Positions 5,667 through 12,457 are shown, numbered from the stretch's first letter. The stretch: DNA of 29,569 nucleotides from an uncultured Clostridia bacterium (GCA_946623765.1 CAMORL010000007.1:1-29569); one strand, 5' to 3'. Program-made: numbers and translations. The notes: generated by a model from the sequence alone, not told the origin.

Positions 5667-6080
5667 TCAAAACGGCAGATCGTCGCTCGAAATGTCCGTG
5701 AAGCCGTCGTTCTGCGGCTTGTCCAGCGTGACCGTTCCGTTCTGCACCGTCGCGCTGTCAGATTCTTTCGGCGAAAGAAACTCCACCTCGTCAGCCGCCA
5801 CATCAAGCGACATTCGGGTCGTTCCGTCTTTCGCCTGATAAGTCCTCGCTTGCAGTTCGCCGACAACGGCGACCTTCCGACCTTTGGCAAGGTATTTCCC
5901 GCAAGTGTCTCCGAGTTGCCGCCATGCGTTGACCCTGAAAAAGTCCGTGATCCTGTCGCCGTCAGCGTTCGCAAAGCGGCGGTTTACTGCGACCGTGAAC
6001 GTGCAGACCGTTACGCCGGACGGCGTGGAGCGCATTTCGGGGTCTGCGGTCAAATTTCCAATGATTGTCAGCTTGTTCAT
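5667..6080 (-). CDS. ssb: Single-stranded DNA-binding protein
   Basis: 137 residues with an OB-fold typical of bacterial-type SSB: MNKLTIIGNLTADPEMR at the start, the AVNRRF and DFFRVNAWRQLGD core, then the GKYLAKGRKVAVVGELQ strand region. It ends in the acidic tip DDLPF, which in this family recruits replication and repair partners. The linker between OB-fold and tip is short. The start overlaps the HNH gene by 4 bases. It protects single-stranded DNA during phage replication and annealing-type recombination, fitting its neighbours (annealing protein, replication protein). Confidence 0.96.
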   Translation of the reverse strand: MNKLTIIGNLTADPEMRSTPSGVTVCTFTVAVNRRFANADGDRITDFFRVNAWRQLGDTCGKYLAKGRKVAVVGELQARTYQAKDGTTRMSLDVAADEVEFLSPKESDSATVQNGTVTLDKPQNDGFTDISSDDLPF

Positions 6081-6436
6081 TCTGTTCCTCCTTGATATTC
6101 GTATTGTCTGATAACGTAGTCCATACCCTTGTGGTATTTAAGCTCGTCCTCGTCGGTGATCCAGTTTTCGCCGTACCGCCACGAGAGATAGCCCGTCAAT
6201 CTGTCTTTAATGTCCCTGCGCTGCGGGCTGTTGTCATACAATGAATGACAGCGCAGGCAGGCGCAGAAGATGTTTCGCTCGTCGATGCCGAGACCGAGCG
6301 CGGATCGGGGAATGTAATGCGCGTTCGGAGATACCGCCCGCGTAGTCCCGCAGAGTACGCACCGTCCGCCGTCGCGTTCCCATACGCGGATTTTAACGGC
6401 TTTCGGAATGTCCGTGTACTTCGTCAACCTGTGCAT
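6077..6436 (-). CDS. HNH endonuclease-like protein
   Basis: 119 residues from the ATG at 6436, preceded by CGGAGG. The core has two zinc-binding CxxC pairs (CVLCG and CLRC) and the HNH-type motif: a His in NAHYIPRSALG, then an Asn in ERNIFCACLRCHSLYDN, which matches a ββα-metal nuclease. The location among recombination genes (not next to terminase) suggests a role in DNA processing during replication or recombination rather than in packaging, though HNH proteins of this size also act as packaging cofactors in some phages. It overlaps the preceding NinB-like gene by 44 bases. Confidence 0.85.
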   Translation of the reverse strand: MHRLTKYTDIPKAVKIRVWERDGGRCVLCGTTRAVSPNAHYIPRSALGLGIDERNIFCACLRCHSLYDNSPQRRDIKDRLTGYLSWRYGENWITDEDELKYHKGMDYVIRQYEYQGGTE

Positions 6437-6926
6437 ATAACCTCCGTAATTCGTCCGGCGGGAGTGTTTCAATGCCGAGTTGTTCAGCTTCCGCTTTTAT
6501 TCCATCGATGAACACCGACATTTCTTTGCTGTCATACTCTGAGCTTCCCTTGTAGACCTTCCAGTACGTCATGTCGCCGGATTCAGCCCATGCCTCGCAA
6601 TGCGGGACGTATTCTTTGAGATCAACCTCTTTCGGTACGCTGACGATCTGAACGGGCGCGTATTGCCGGAGCATCATCTCGTAGACTTCTTCGTTCGGGA
6701 TCGGCGGCGTGACGGCTTTCCCGATCTTGCTCATCAGTTTCCATGCGTAGGCGTTCGCCGTCAGGGATCGCTTTTCGCGGTGCTGTTTCACATCAACGTC
6801 AAGGTCTTTGTCTTTCAGTTCGTCGATCAGCCGCCGCGCATCGTTCAAGGAATCTGGCGAGAGTAGCAGGGACAGCCGCCATCCATCGCCGTATTGATTC
6901 CACAAACATGGTTTACTTGCTCGCAT
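6393..6926 (-). CDS. NinB-like recombination protein
   Basis: 177 residues. The stretch around KRSLTANAYAWKLMSKIG matches the conserved RSLxQNxxxW core of the NinB/Orf family, which binds single-stranded DNA and assists annealing-type recombination in place of host RecFOR functions. The N-terminal region has a strand-helix pattern (residues 1-35) and the C-terminal half is acidic. It overlaps the annealing protein gene by 14 bases and lies directly beside it, as expected for a recombination pair. Assignment by motif only. Confidence 0.75.
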   Translation of the reverse strand: MRASKPCLWNQYGDGWRLSLLLSPDSLNDARRLIDELKDKDLDVDVKQHREKRSLTANAYAWKLMSKIGKAVTPPIPNEEVYEMMLRQYAPVQIVSVPKEVDLKEYVPHCEAWAESGDMTYWKVYKGSSEYDSKEMSVFIDGIKAEAEQLGIETLPPDELRRLYAQVDEVHGHSESR

Positions 6927-7530
6927 TCTGTTTCGCCTTCGTGATATTGACCTTTATCGTGCGGAGCTGATCGACGTTCAGATCGTCCATATTGGTGTAC
7001 ATCCCGTTCGTGTACCGCTTTATGTAGTCATTCACGCGGTCGAGATCACCCTCCGCAACGGTGAGAATTTGCGTCCGCAAAAGTCCCGCCTCGATTGCCG
7101 CGTCTTTCACAGGGCGTTCAATCGGGGTCTGTTCAGCTTCGGGAAGGTCTTCCCCTGCGTAGATGTAAAGTCCGAGACCATGCCTTGCACAAGCTTTGGT
7201 GAGCGATCTTTGAATTGCCTTGTTCACATCGAACGACGTAATCTGCTCCAACGGAATGGACTTGTTTTTGAAATCCATAACGGGGAGGTATTCGATGTTC
7301 TCGATACCATCAATCGTCACGCCAGTTTTGACCCATGCCGTTCTGCCGTCCGTGTGATAGTTCCATCCGTCTTTGTTCTCGTAAATCGTGTAGAACGCTT
7401 CGGGGAATGCCTTTTTGATCTCAGCCCACGCCCACGCCCACGAAAGATACGTCAGCCCGTTCTTTTTCTCGGTGTGTCCGTTGACGTTCACCGCGTTCAG
7501 CGTTTCAAATACGCTTGCTTTCTGTTCCAT
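6913..7530 (-). CDS. Single-strand annealing protein, Sak/DUF1071-type
   Basis: 205 residues from the ATG at 7530, which follows AAGGAGG; an upstream in-frame start was rejected. The N-terminus has the hallmark YLSWAWAWAEIKKAFP (near 28-43) and a mid-domain segment ending in ITSFDVNKAIQRSLTKACARHGLGLYIYAGEDLP, which is characteristic of DUF1071/Sak-type annealing proteins. Such proteins pair complementary single strands in phage recombination. A central TD-rich linker and an acidic C-terminal region complete it. NinB-like, HNH, SSB and resolvase-like genes follow, so a full phage recombination set is present. No partner exonuclease gene was seen. Confidence 0.9.
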   Translation of the reverse strand: MEQKASVFETLNAVNVNGHTEKKNGLTYLSWAWAWAEIKKAFPEAFYTIYENKDGWNYHTDGRTAWVKTGVTIDGIENIEYLPVMDFKNKSIPLEQITSFDVNKAIQRSLTKACARHGLGLYIYAGEDLPEAEQTPIERPVKDAAIEAGLLRTQILTVAEGDLDRVNDYIKRYTNGMYTNMDDLNVDQLRTIKVNITKAKQNASK

Positions 7531-7552
7531 GTGTTCCTCCTTGATTTCGTTT

Positions 7553-7780
7553 TTATTCCAAGGAATATTCCGCGAAACGGCAGTCAACGCCGAAGCGGTT
7601 TTTCCCTGTTTTCATTGTGGTCTTGATGCCGATTCCCGCCTTGCGGATTTCGTGCATCCGGCTTGCCGCACGATAGATGCCGAACTTTTCATATGCTTCC
7701 GCGCTCGTGATCGAGCCGTGTTCCGTCAGGTGGTCGTAGATCGTCCGCGCCTGCGGGGAAAGTGTTTCGTATGGGTTCAT
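7553..7780 (-). CDS. Winged-helix/HTH hypothetical protein
   Basis: 75 residues with an AAAGGAG site before the ATG. It has a winged-helix pattern: TIYDHLTEHGSITSAEAYEKFGIYRAASRMHEIRKAGIG then a beta wing, as in small phage proteins that carry a lone HTH_39-like DNA-binding domain. It may be an early transcription regulator. It overlaps the upstream zinc-ribbon gene by 4 bases. Confidence 0.75.
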   Translation of the reverse strand: MNPYETLSPQARTIYDHLTEHGSITSAEAYEKFGIYRAASRMHEIRKAGIGIKTTMKTGKNRFGVDCRFAEYSLE

Positions 7781-8196
7781 TCTGCGCTCCTTTCGTTCAG
7801 CCAGTTCGTGAAATCGTCGGTATCGTCCGTTGCGAACGTATGCGCGTCCTTTTCCGCGTTCCCGCTGTTCTTCAATTCGCGTTCAAGGATTTCTTCGATT
7901 TCTTCCGTCGAAAACGCCCACGCAAGGAATCCGTTGATCTCGACCGCTTCCTTGCGGTCTGCGCCGTATGCCTTGACTGTCTCATAGTCTGCGGCGTGTT
8001 TTGCGATGCAGGCGGGGCAGTAGCCGTTCACGAGGTTCTTTTCATTGACCCACTCGTCGCACTCGGCGCACCGTTCCGCTTCGTCGATGTCGTCGCTTCC
8101 GCAATGCGGACAGTCCGCGCCGTGGTAGCCCGTGTCGTGTTCGTAATATTCGCGGGGATTCTCGAACACATATCCGCAGTCGTTACAAATCCACAT
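7777..8196 (-). CDS. Multi-zinc-ribbon hypothetical protein
   Basis: 139 residues with four CxxC pairs (near residues 4-7, 29-32, 43-46 and 60-63), giving two or more zinc ribbons in the first half, then a helical acidic C-terminal half. The N-terminal domain has a rubredoxin/rubrerythrin-like ribbon look. The ATG lies immediately after the preceding stop (GAGGTG upstream). A scaffold or nucleic-acid-binding role is possible; no family is claimed. Confidence 0.75.
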   Translation of the reverse strand: MWICNDCGYVFENPREYYEHDTGYHGADCPHCGSDDIDEAERCAECDEWVNEKNLVNGYCPACIAKHAADYETVKAYGADRKEAVEINGFLAWAFSTEEIEEILERELKNSGNAEKDAHTFATDDTDDFTNWLNERSAE

Positions 8197-8535
8197 TCAC
8201 AGCACCTCGATTCTTTTACCGCGAATAAACGTGACGGTCTTTCCGTCCATAAGGTCAGAATTGACCCCGTGCAGTTCGCGGTTTTCTGCCGCAAGTCCCG
8301 CGTTAAGACCGCGCAGAACGATATTTTCTGCCGTCAGGTTTGCCACTTTAATGATCGCCGCGTCCTTGTCGGCTTTCAGTTCTTTGCATTTCAGCCGGAG
8401 ATCGTCAAGGTCTTTCTGCTTGATGCGTTCGCGGATGTCGAACACAAGCCGCACGAGAAGCACGATCAGAAGCCCGCCGAGAACGATCACGCCAAACGCG
8501 AGCAGATACACAAATCCGTCATTCATTGCCTCCAT
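8197..8535 (-). CDS. Single-pass membrane protein with coiled coil
   Basis: 112 residues. A strong hydrophobic segment (about 8-28) is followed by the positively charged VFDIRERIKQK, so the N-terminus is likely outside and the body cytoplasmic. Residues about 35-95 form heptad-like charged helices, a coiled coil. The ATG at 8535 has AAGGAGG. It is an early gene, not a lysis gene, so a role at the host membrane early in infection (e.g. exclusion or anchoring replication) is possible but unproven. Confidence 0.75.
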   Translation of the reverse strand: MEAMNDGFVYLLAFGVIVLGGLLIVLLVRLVFDIRERIKQKDLDDLRLKCKELKADKDAAIIKVANLTAENIVLRGLNAGLAAENRELHGVNSDLMDGKTVTFIRGKRIEVL

Positions 8536-8611
8536 TGTTCTTTTCCTCCTTGATTTCGATTTCGTTGTCGCCGTACACGAGGTAGGCGAGAAGATTGAGA
8601 ATGTCAGTCAT
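8519..8611 (-). CDS. Micro-ORF, 30 residues
   Basis: The ATG overlaps the stop of the HTH gene by 4 bases (ATGA), so it looks translationally coupled, and its 3' end carries the Shine-Dalgarno site of the next gene. The product is acidic at the C-terminus with an N-terminal hydrophobic stretch. A much longer upstream reading frame in this phase overlaps the HTH gene and is not credible. Function unknown; it may serve mainly as a coupling leader. Confidence 0.5.
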   Translation of the reverse strand: MTDILNLLAYLVYGDNEIEIKEEKNNGGNE

Positions 8612-8784
8612 TGTCTCGGTTTCGCGTTTTCCATGAAATCTCGGAAATCCGATTCGTCGATGCGGTACGAACGACCGAAACGATACGCTTTCAATTTCCC
8701 GCGCCGAATCCACGCCCATACCGCCATCGTGGTAACGCCGCATTGTTCGGCGATCTCGGCAGGGGTCAGCCATTTCTTTTCCAT
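8608..8784 (-). CDS. Small HTH protein, excisionase/early-regulator-like
   Basis: 58 residues, ATG at 8784 with AGGAGG just upstream. It is a MerR/excisionase-type winged helix-turn-helix: W5-L6-T7-P8-A9-E10-I11-A12-E13 starts the first helix, then GVTTMAVWAWIRRGKLKAYRFGRSYRID forms the recognition helix and wing. It is the first gene of the early operon and lies opposite the repressor, in the position of excisionase or Cro-like proteins. With a serine integrase, a recombination directionality factor is expected somewhere; this is one candidate, but a transcriptional regulator is equally likely. Confidence 0.8.
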   Translation of the reverse strand: MEKKWLTPAEIAEQCGVTTMAVWAWIRRGKLKAYRFGRSYRIDESDFRDFMENAKPRQ

Positions 8785-8810
8785 GCTTCCTCCTTTTTCA
8801 CTTTACACAC

Positions 8811-8840
8811 TTGACACTTTCGCGGGAGTTGTGGTATACT
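8811..8840 (+). promoter_or_regulatory. Rightward promoter candidate (PR)
   Basis: TTGACA (8811-8816) and TATACT (8835-8840) with an 18-bp spacer, predicted start near 8847, about 134 nt before the repressor ATG. It faces the leftward promoter, so the two transcripts would overlap antisense for about 65 nt. A second, weaker candidate with hexamers at 8895-8900 and 8918-8923 (17-bp spacing) lies directly on the PL -10 region. Confidence 0.65.
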
Positions 8841-8866
8841 GTTATTGCCACATATCACCATACCAC
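8831..8866. promoter_or_regulatory. Operator-like inverted repeat over the PR -10
   Basis: Perfect 7-bp arms GTGGTAT (8831-8837) and ATACCAC (8860-8866) centred between the promoters; the left arm includes part of the -10 hexamer of PR. A repressor dimer pair bound here would block PR. No known operator sequence is matched. Confidence 0.5.
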
Positions 8867-8887
8867 CGAGCCCCTCCGCGTCGGTGC

Positions 8888-8912
8888 GGATGGTTTACTT
8901 TGTTTACCATCC
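8888..8912. promoter_or_regulatory. Operator-like palindrome at the PL start
   Basis: GGATGGT (8888-8894) and ACCATCC (8906-8912) form a 7-bp inverted repeat, and GTTTAC occurs twice as a direct repeat at 9-bp spacing inside it. It covers the predicted PL start, so it is a good repressor site candidate; it could also fold as an RNA hairpin at the 5' end of the early transcript. A 10-bp perfect palindrome GTAAATTTAC at 8951-8960, just upstream of PL, may be another site. Confidence 0.5.
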
Positions 8913-8918
8913 TCTTGT

Positions 8919-8947
8919 ATTATACTAAACTATGTTAAGTTTGTCAA
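8919..8947 (-). promoter_or_regulatory. Early leftward promoter (PL), perfect sigma70 consensus
   Basis: On the minus strand TTGACA (8942-8947) and TATAAT (8919-8924) are separated by exactly 17 bp; both hexamers match consensus fully. The predicted start is near 8912, giving a leader of about 130 nt before the HTH gene at 8784. It should drive the whole early operon and must be tightly repressed in a lysogen. Confidence 0.92.
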
Positions 8948-8980
8948 GTGGTAAATTTACATTGTAAGGGGGAAATTTTT

Positions 8981-9352
8981 ATGTTCAAGTATGAGGCGTT
9001 TCGGGAGTTGTGTTATCAGCGTGGGGAATCCGAATCGCGGGTAGCGCAGAACATAGGAATCACCCGCGCCGCCGTGACAGGATGGCGCAAAGGATCGCAA
9101 CCGTCTTTCCGTGCGCTTGAAAAGCTCGCGGACTATTTCGGGGTTGATGTTTCGTATTTTGACGATACGGACGAGCCGGAAAGCAAGGACGATTCCCTGA
9201 TCCTCGGCTTCATGGAAGAAATGCGGGCGAAAAACAATCTGACGGATGACGAGCAGTTATTGATTGATATGTTCCGAACGCTCCCCGCAGAAAAGCAAAC
9301 CGAGCTTTTGCGAGCCGCAATGCGGATGAAGATGGACAGCGAAACGCGCTGA
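8981..9352 (+). CDS. XRE-family repressor (lysogeny regulator)
   Basis: 123 residues from the ATG at 8981, which follows AAGGGGG. The N-terminal domain is a typical helix-turn-helix of the XRE/cI type: SRVAQNIGITRAAVTGWRKG with the following helix FRALEKLADYFGVDVSYF. The C-terminal part is acidic, about 50 residues, helical and without a LexA-type (S24) peptidase domain, so it cannot self-cleave by the RecA route. The transcript runs opposite to the early operon, and the protein probably binds the palindromes between the two divergent units. It keeps the prophage silent; how induction works is unclear from sequence. Confidence 0.9.
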   Translation: MFKYEAFRELCYQRGESESRVAQNIGITRAAVTGWRKGSQPSFRALEKLADYFGVDVSYFDDTDEPESKDDSLILGFMEEMRAKNNLTDDEQLLIDMFRTLPAEKQTELLRAAMRMKMDSETR

Positions 9353-9461
9353 AACGCCGTATTTTCGGTTTTCTGCCGTAGGTGTGTTCTCTATCGTCAT
9401 AGGCACGAAACGCGGAATAGGCGCGGCGTGGCAATGCGTGACGGTCCGTAACGGGTCAATC

Positions 9462-9478
9462 GCCTACATATTGTAGGC
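9462..9478. repeat. Perfect palindrome upstream of the integrase gene
   Basis: GCCTACA (9462-9468), TAT, TGTAGGC (9472-9478). Seven-base arms with a 3-base centre; 26 bp from the centre of the next palindrome. Could be an operator or part of an attachment site. Confidence 0.55.
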
Positions 9479-9480
9479 AG

Positions 9481-9511
9481 TTCAAAAGGTGACAAAATGT
9501 CACGGTTTCAA
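9481..9511. other. Candidate phage attachment site (attP) with imperfect dyad symmetry
   Basis: A perfect core GTGACA-AAA-TGTCAC (9489-9503) is extended on both sides by matching AAA/TTT and TT/AA blocks, giving about 31 bp of imperfect dyad symmetry centred at 9496. Serine integrases use short attP sites of about 50 bp with imperfect symmetry, often just upstream of their own gene. The location, 110 bases before the integrase ATG, fits. It may instead be an operator. No attL/attR comparison is possible inside this window. Confidence 0.4.
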
Positions 9512-9579
9512 AACGAGTTCGACCTAAAAGTGAAACTCATTTATAAAAACGGTCGATTTTGATAGTTATTTTTGCGAAA

Positions 9580-9598
9580 TTTGCAATTTTATTGCAAA
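9580..9598. promoter_or_regulatory. 19-bp palindrome just upstream of the integrase start
   Basis: TTTGCAAT (9580-9587), TTT, ATTGCAAA (9591-9598), perfect 8-bp arms ending about 15 bases before the integrase ATG. Its left arm may overlap a weak -10 (TGCAAT, with TTGATA at 9559-9564). It could be an operator controlling integrase, or an RNA hairpin that hides the binding site. Confidence 0.5.
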
Positions 9599-9612
9599 AA
9601 CGGAGGAAATAA

Positions 9613-10944
9613 ATGCAAAAAGCGGCTCTATACGTTCGTGTGTCCACATCGGAACAGGCAATGCACGGGTATTCGCTCGCCGCGCAAGAGGAGCTTTTGC
9701 GGCGGTACGCAGACGAGCACGGATTGACCGTTTTAGACGTATACGCGGACGAGGGGAAAAGCGCGTCAAAGTCGCTTGATAAGCGGACGGAACTCTTGCG
9801 GCTGATCGCGGACGCGGAAAAGGGCAAGTTTCAGATTGTGCTTTTTAAAGATTTGACCCGATGGACGCGAAACGCCGCCGCGTACTACAAGGTAGAAGAA
9901 TGGCTCGAAAAGGCGGGCGTTGCGTGGATCGCTGTTGAACAGCCATACCTTGAAACGGTCACGCCGACCGGGCGGTTTCAGGTGCAAGTGATGATCGGAA
10001 CGGCGCAGTTGGAAGCCGAGCAGACGGGACAGCGCATAAAATTCGTACAGGACGCGGAAGTCCGCAGAGGTCGATATCCATTCCCGCCGCACGCCGCGCC
10101 AGTCGGATATACCACAGAAAAACGCGAGGACGGCAATTTCCTTGTAATTGACCCATCGACCGCGCCAATCGTCAAAACGGTTTTCGAGGCGTTCAAACGG
10201 TCATACAATCTGCAACGATGCGTCGAAGCGGTGCGGGAACGGCACGGGATAGAGTATTCTCCTACGCAGATAGACCGCATTCTTCGGAATCAGATTTACA
10301 AGGGTGAATTTCGCGGGATCGTGGATTTCGTCGAACCAATCATACCGCCCGCCGAGTGGGATGCGCTACAACGCCCCAAGCGCGTCTTTACGGCGCAAAA
10401 GCACAGAGGGGAATACATCTTTTCGGGAATGGTGAAATGCGCCGTATGCGGCTCTACGCTACGTGCAAACTGCCCTGATGATCGCTATTATCTGTACACG
10501 TGCAAAAACGCGCACGGCGTTTGCATCGAACAAGGGAAACTGGAAAAGAAAGTGCTGTCCATGATCGCGCCGGAACTCGACCGTTACAAAGTGATAGTGA
10601 AGCAAAGGAAAAAGGACAACCGCGCCGTCACCGCAGAACGCCGGAAGCTGACAGAGAAGAACCGACGGCTGACGGAGCTTTACATGGACGGGATCGTGGA
10701 GCGCGCCGAATACGACCGCCGCCGGAAAGAGATAGAGGAACGGCTTGCGGACCTCGAACCCGCGCCGGACCTTCCGGAAGTCGCGACGGATTTTTCCGAG
10801 ATGTACGGGAAACTGACACTTGAAAAAAAGGCGGTCTTTTGGAGGGCGTTTCTTGACCATATCACACTCGACCGAGAAAAGAATATCAGCATAGCGTTTC
10901 ATACAGCCAAGGTTTTAGCGGAGCGAATGGCTATGCTCGAATAA
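9613..10944 (+). CDS. int: Large serine recombinase (phage integrase)
   Basis: 443 residues with CGGAGG before the ATG. The N-terminal catalytic domain has Y7-V8-R9-V10-S11-T12-S13 with the nucleophile S11 and the conserved KDLTRWTRN region (R83, R86), followed by the long E helix with E134 and R141. The recombinase domain (about 155-255) contains APVGY (162-166). A zinc ribbon follows with C276, C279, C297 and C304, then a charged coiled coil (about 325-380). This is the full three-part architecture of large serine integrases; the length is at the lower end. It joins attP with a host attB and, with a directionality factor, excises the prophage. Both strands just outside the gene are non-coding, and the 3' end abuts a terminator for the opposite lysis operon. 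Confidence 0.96.
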   Translation: MQKAALYVRVSTSEQAMHGYSLAAQEELLRRYADEHGLTVLDVYADEGKSASKSLDKRTELLRLIADAEKGKFQIVLFKDLTRWTRNAAAYYKVEEWLEKAGVAWIAVEQPYLETVTPTGRFQVQVMIGTAQLEAEQTGQRIKFVQDAEVRRGRYPFPPHAAPVGYTTEKREDGNFLVIDPSTAPIVKTVFEAFKRSYNLQRCVEAVRERHGIEYSPTQIDRILRNQIYKGEFRGIVDFVEPIIPPAEWDALQRPKRVFTAQKHRGEYIFSGMVKCAVCGSTLRANCPDDRYYLYTCKNAHGVCIEQGKLEKKVLSMIAPELDRYKVIVKQRKKDNRAVTAERRKLTEKNRRLTELYMDGIVERAEYDRRRKEIEERLADLEPAPDLPEVATDFSEMYGKLTLEKKAVFWRAFLDHITLDREKNISIAFHTAKVLAERMAMLE

Positions 10945-10969
10945 AAAAGAACCCCCGCCGAAGCGGGGG
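10943..10969 (-). terminator. Rho-independent terminator of the late operon
   Basis: Minus strand: CCCCCGC, TTCG tetraloop, GCGGGGG, then TTCTTTTTT (stem 10952-10958 / 10963-10969, U-run 10943-10948). The U-run overlaps the stop codon of the integrase gene. This should stop the leftward structural/lysis transcript before it runs into the integrase as antisense. Confidence 0.93.
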
Positions 10970-10984
10970 CAAGGAGGAGCACCA

Positions 10985-11007
10985 TCCGGCGCATGACCAA
11001 CGCCGGA
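10985..11007. other. Inverted repeat between holin and terminator
   Basis: TCCGGCG (10985-10991) and CGCCGGA (11001-11007) with a 9-nt loop. No U-run follows, so it is not a terminator by itself. It may protect the 3' end of the late RNA or be a binding site. Confidence 0.5.
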
Positions 11008-11012
11008 AGATT

Positions 11013-11255
11013 TTATTCGTCGATTTCTTTGTCGTGCCATTTGAACGGCTCTTTCTTCGCGGCGTTATATTCTGCCGTGGAAATGCCGAGCAACGCGCCG
11101 AGGAGCGTACAGACCACACAGGCGGTTTTGCTGATCGCGTCGGCATAGGGAAAGCCCCAAATTGCGGACAGACCGACGTATGCGGTCGCAAGCGCGGGAA
11201 TCACAACCAAGGTGATCCATTTCAAAACATCATAGACTTTGTTCGGAAGTTTCAT
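11013..11255 (-). CDS. Phage holin, Dp-1-like
   Basis: 80 residues with two hydrophobic segments (about 12-32 and 42-60) around a short loop with GFPYADAI, then a hydrophilic C-terminal tail. This fits small two-membrane-segment holins of the phage Dp-1/LLH type. It forms the membrane lesion that lets the endolysin out at the end of infection. It is the last gene of the late operon and lies just before the terminator. Confidence 0.88.
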   Translation of the reverse strand: MKLPNKVYDVLKWITLVVIPALATAYVGLSAIWGFPYADAISKTACVVCTLLGALLGISTAEYNAAKKEPFKWHDKEIDE

Positions 11256-11270
11256 TTTTTTGATCTCCTT

Positions 11271-11678
11271 TCAAATAAACGCATTTTTGCGTTTTGTTAC
11301 ATCATAAACGTCTTCGATATAGCGGATGGAATGCGACGCCTTTTCGTTTTTGAATTTAGGATGGTCGTCGCAGTATTGCCGATAAAATGTTATATCTTCG
11401 AGCACGTTGTCAAAGTGTTCTTCGCTGTGCTGCTCTTCGCGGCGGCATTCATCCGCGAACGCGATGATCCGGCGGCGAGCTTGCCGCGCGTCATTTTCTG
11501 CGTCCGTTGCGATGTGCCGATCAAGCGTATTTTTGACCGACTGGACCTGTCCTGCGAGCTCATCCAGCTTTCCGGCGCTTTGATCCTGCTTTTTCCATTT
11601 TCTTTGCAAGCACAGGGAAATGATAGACACGGCGGCGGCGATCAACGCCGCGCCGAGTGATGCAATGACCGCCGTCAT
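11271..11678 (-). CDS. Membrane-anchored coiled-coil protein of the lysis module
   Basis: 135 residues; the ATG at 11678 has GGAGG and overlaps the endolysin stop by 4 bases. An N-terminal hydrophobic segment (about 4-25) is followed by basic residues and a long helical, heptad-like region with Gln/Asp/Glu/Arg. The C-terminal part has the HSEEHFDNVLEDI...YRQYCDDHPKFKN segment seen in Clostridial phage lysis regions. It may be a second holin-like or holin-regulating protein; a second hydrophobic helix is absent, so it is not a classic holin. Confidence 0.78.
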   Translation of the reverse strand: MTAVIASLGAALIAAAVSIISLCLQRKWKKQDQSAGKLDELAGQVQSVKNTLDRHIATDAENDARQARRRIIAFADECRREEQHSEEHFDNVLEDITFYRQYCDDHPKFKNEKASHSIRYIEDVYDVTKRKNAFI

Positions 11679-12457
11679 TTTTCGATGACCTCCGTATATC
11701 GGGGCATTGACGTGATATAACCGAGCTGTCCCTTGTATTCGATCGCGTACCAGTACGGGTATTCCTTGCATTGCCGGATCAACGGGAACGTGTCGGACGG
11801 CTTATTGATTTTGTGGTCCTTGTACCACTTTTCGTTGTGTGCCGTGCCGATCTGCACGTTTCCCGCTCCGTTACCGTCGCGCACCCGTACAGAGCCGCCG
11901 ATTACTTTCACGAGCTTTTCAGTCGGTGAAGGCTGTTCAGGTGTCGGTTCGGGTGACGGTTCAGGTTCATTCTCGAAGCACGGAAGCCGCCCAAACCTGT
12001 TCCAGTAGCCAGCCTTGCGTTTGTTCTTCACAACGCCAACGTCACGCCCTCTGCATTCGATCTGTTCCTCTCCGACGCACACGCCGACATGAACGATCTG
12101 CGTTCCGTCGTGTTGAAAAACGAGATCGCCGACGCGCAGGTCTTTTTCCTCGATGTGACGGCACAACGAATAGAACCCGCGAGAGGAAAGATCGGTTTTC
12201 TGCAAGCCGAGCGTGTGCAGAGCCCAGTACACGAGACCCGAGCAGTCGAACGCCTGAATCGGGTTCACGCCGTCCTTTTTGCGCTGTTCAAAAAGCGCAA
12301 TGTCGCGTTTCTCATTTTCGGGGTCTTCCTCGCGGCGTTCGATCCATGCGATAGGGTCACTCATGGCGTTCAGGTCTTGCCCGTCCCCGCCCCATACGTA
12401 AATACCGCGATCAACCTGCGAGGAAAGCAGGTCGATGAATTCTGTGATTGTTGTCAT
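11675..12457 (-). CDS. Endolysin: NlpC/P60 peptidase with C-terminal SH3-like domain
   Basis: 260 residues. The catalytic domain (1-160) has the NlpC/P60 signature: Cys72 in AFDCSGLVYWAL, then GDLVF and His123 in IVHVGVCVG, with the third polar position probably near E134. A Pro/Glu-rich linker (163-178) joins an SH3-like domain (about 181-255) with KVIGGSVRVRDGNGAGN at its start and YKGQLGYITS near its end, for wall binding. It cuts peptide bonds in peptidoglycan and leaves the cell with the holin. The absence of a signal peptide fits holin-dependent export. Confidence 0.93.
   Translation of the reverse strand: MTTITEFIDLLSSQVDRGIYVWGGDGQDLNAMSDPIAWIERREEDPENEKRDIALFEQRKKDGVNPIQAFDCSGLVYWALHTLGLQKTDLSSRGFYSLCRHIEEKDLRVGDLVFQHDGTQIVHVGVCVGEEQIECRGRDVGVVKNKRKAGYWNRFGRLPCFENEPEPSPEPTPEQPSPTEKLVKVIGGSVRVRDGNGAGNVQIGTAHNEKWYKDHKINKPSDTFPLIRQCKEYPYWYAIEYKGQLGYITSMPRYTEVIEK

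Noticed and set aside
6077..6436. HNH protein as restriction partner of a methyltransferase
   Set aside because: It lies 2.8 kb away among recombination genes; HNH proteins there are common in phages without restriction function.
7420..7440. Repeated CCCACG units in the annealing protein gene as a regulatory repeat
   Set aside because: They encode the conserved WAWAWA motif of the family, so coding constraint explains them.
8519..8773. Single 84-residue gene in place of the HTH gene and the micro-ORF
   Set aside because: Its first two thirds overlap the HTH gene, which has a strong binding site and recognisable fold; the longer frame has no recognisable content.
10980..11060. Rightward ORF starting near 10992 after AAGGAGGAGC
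   Set aside because: It is antisense to the holin gene and very short; the GGAGG string is part of the sequence between terminator and inverted repeat.
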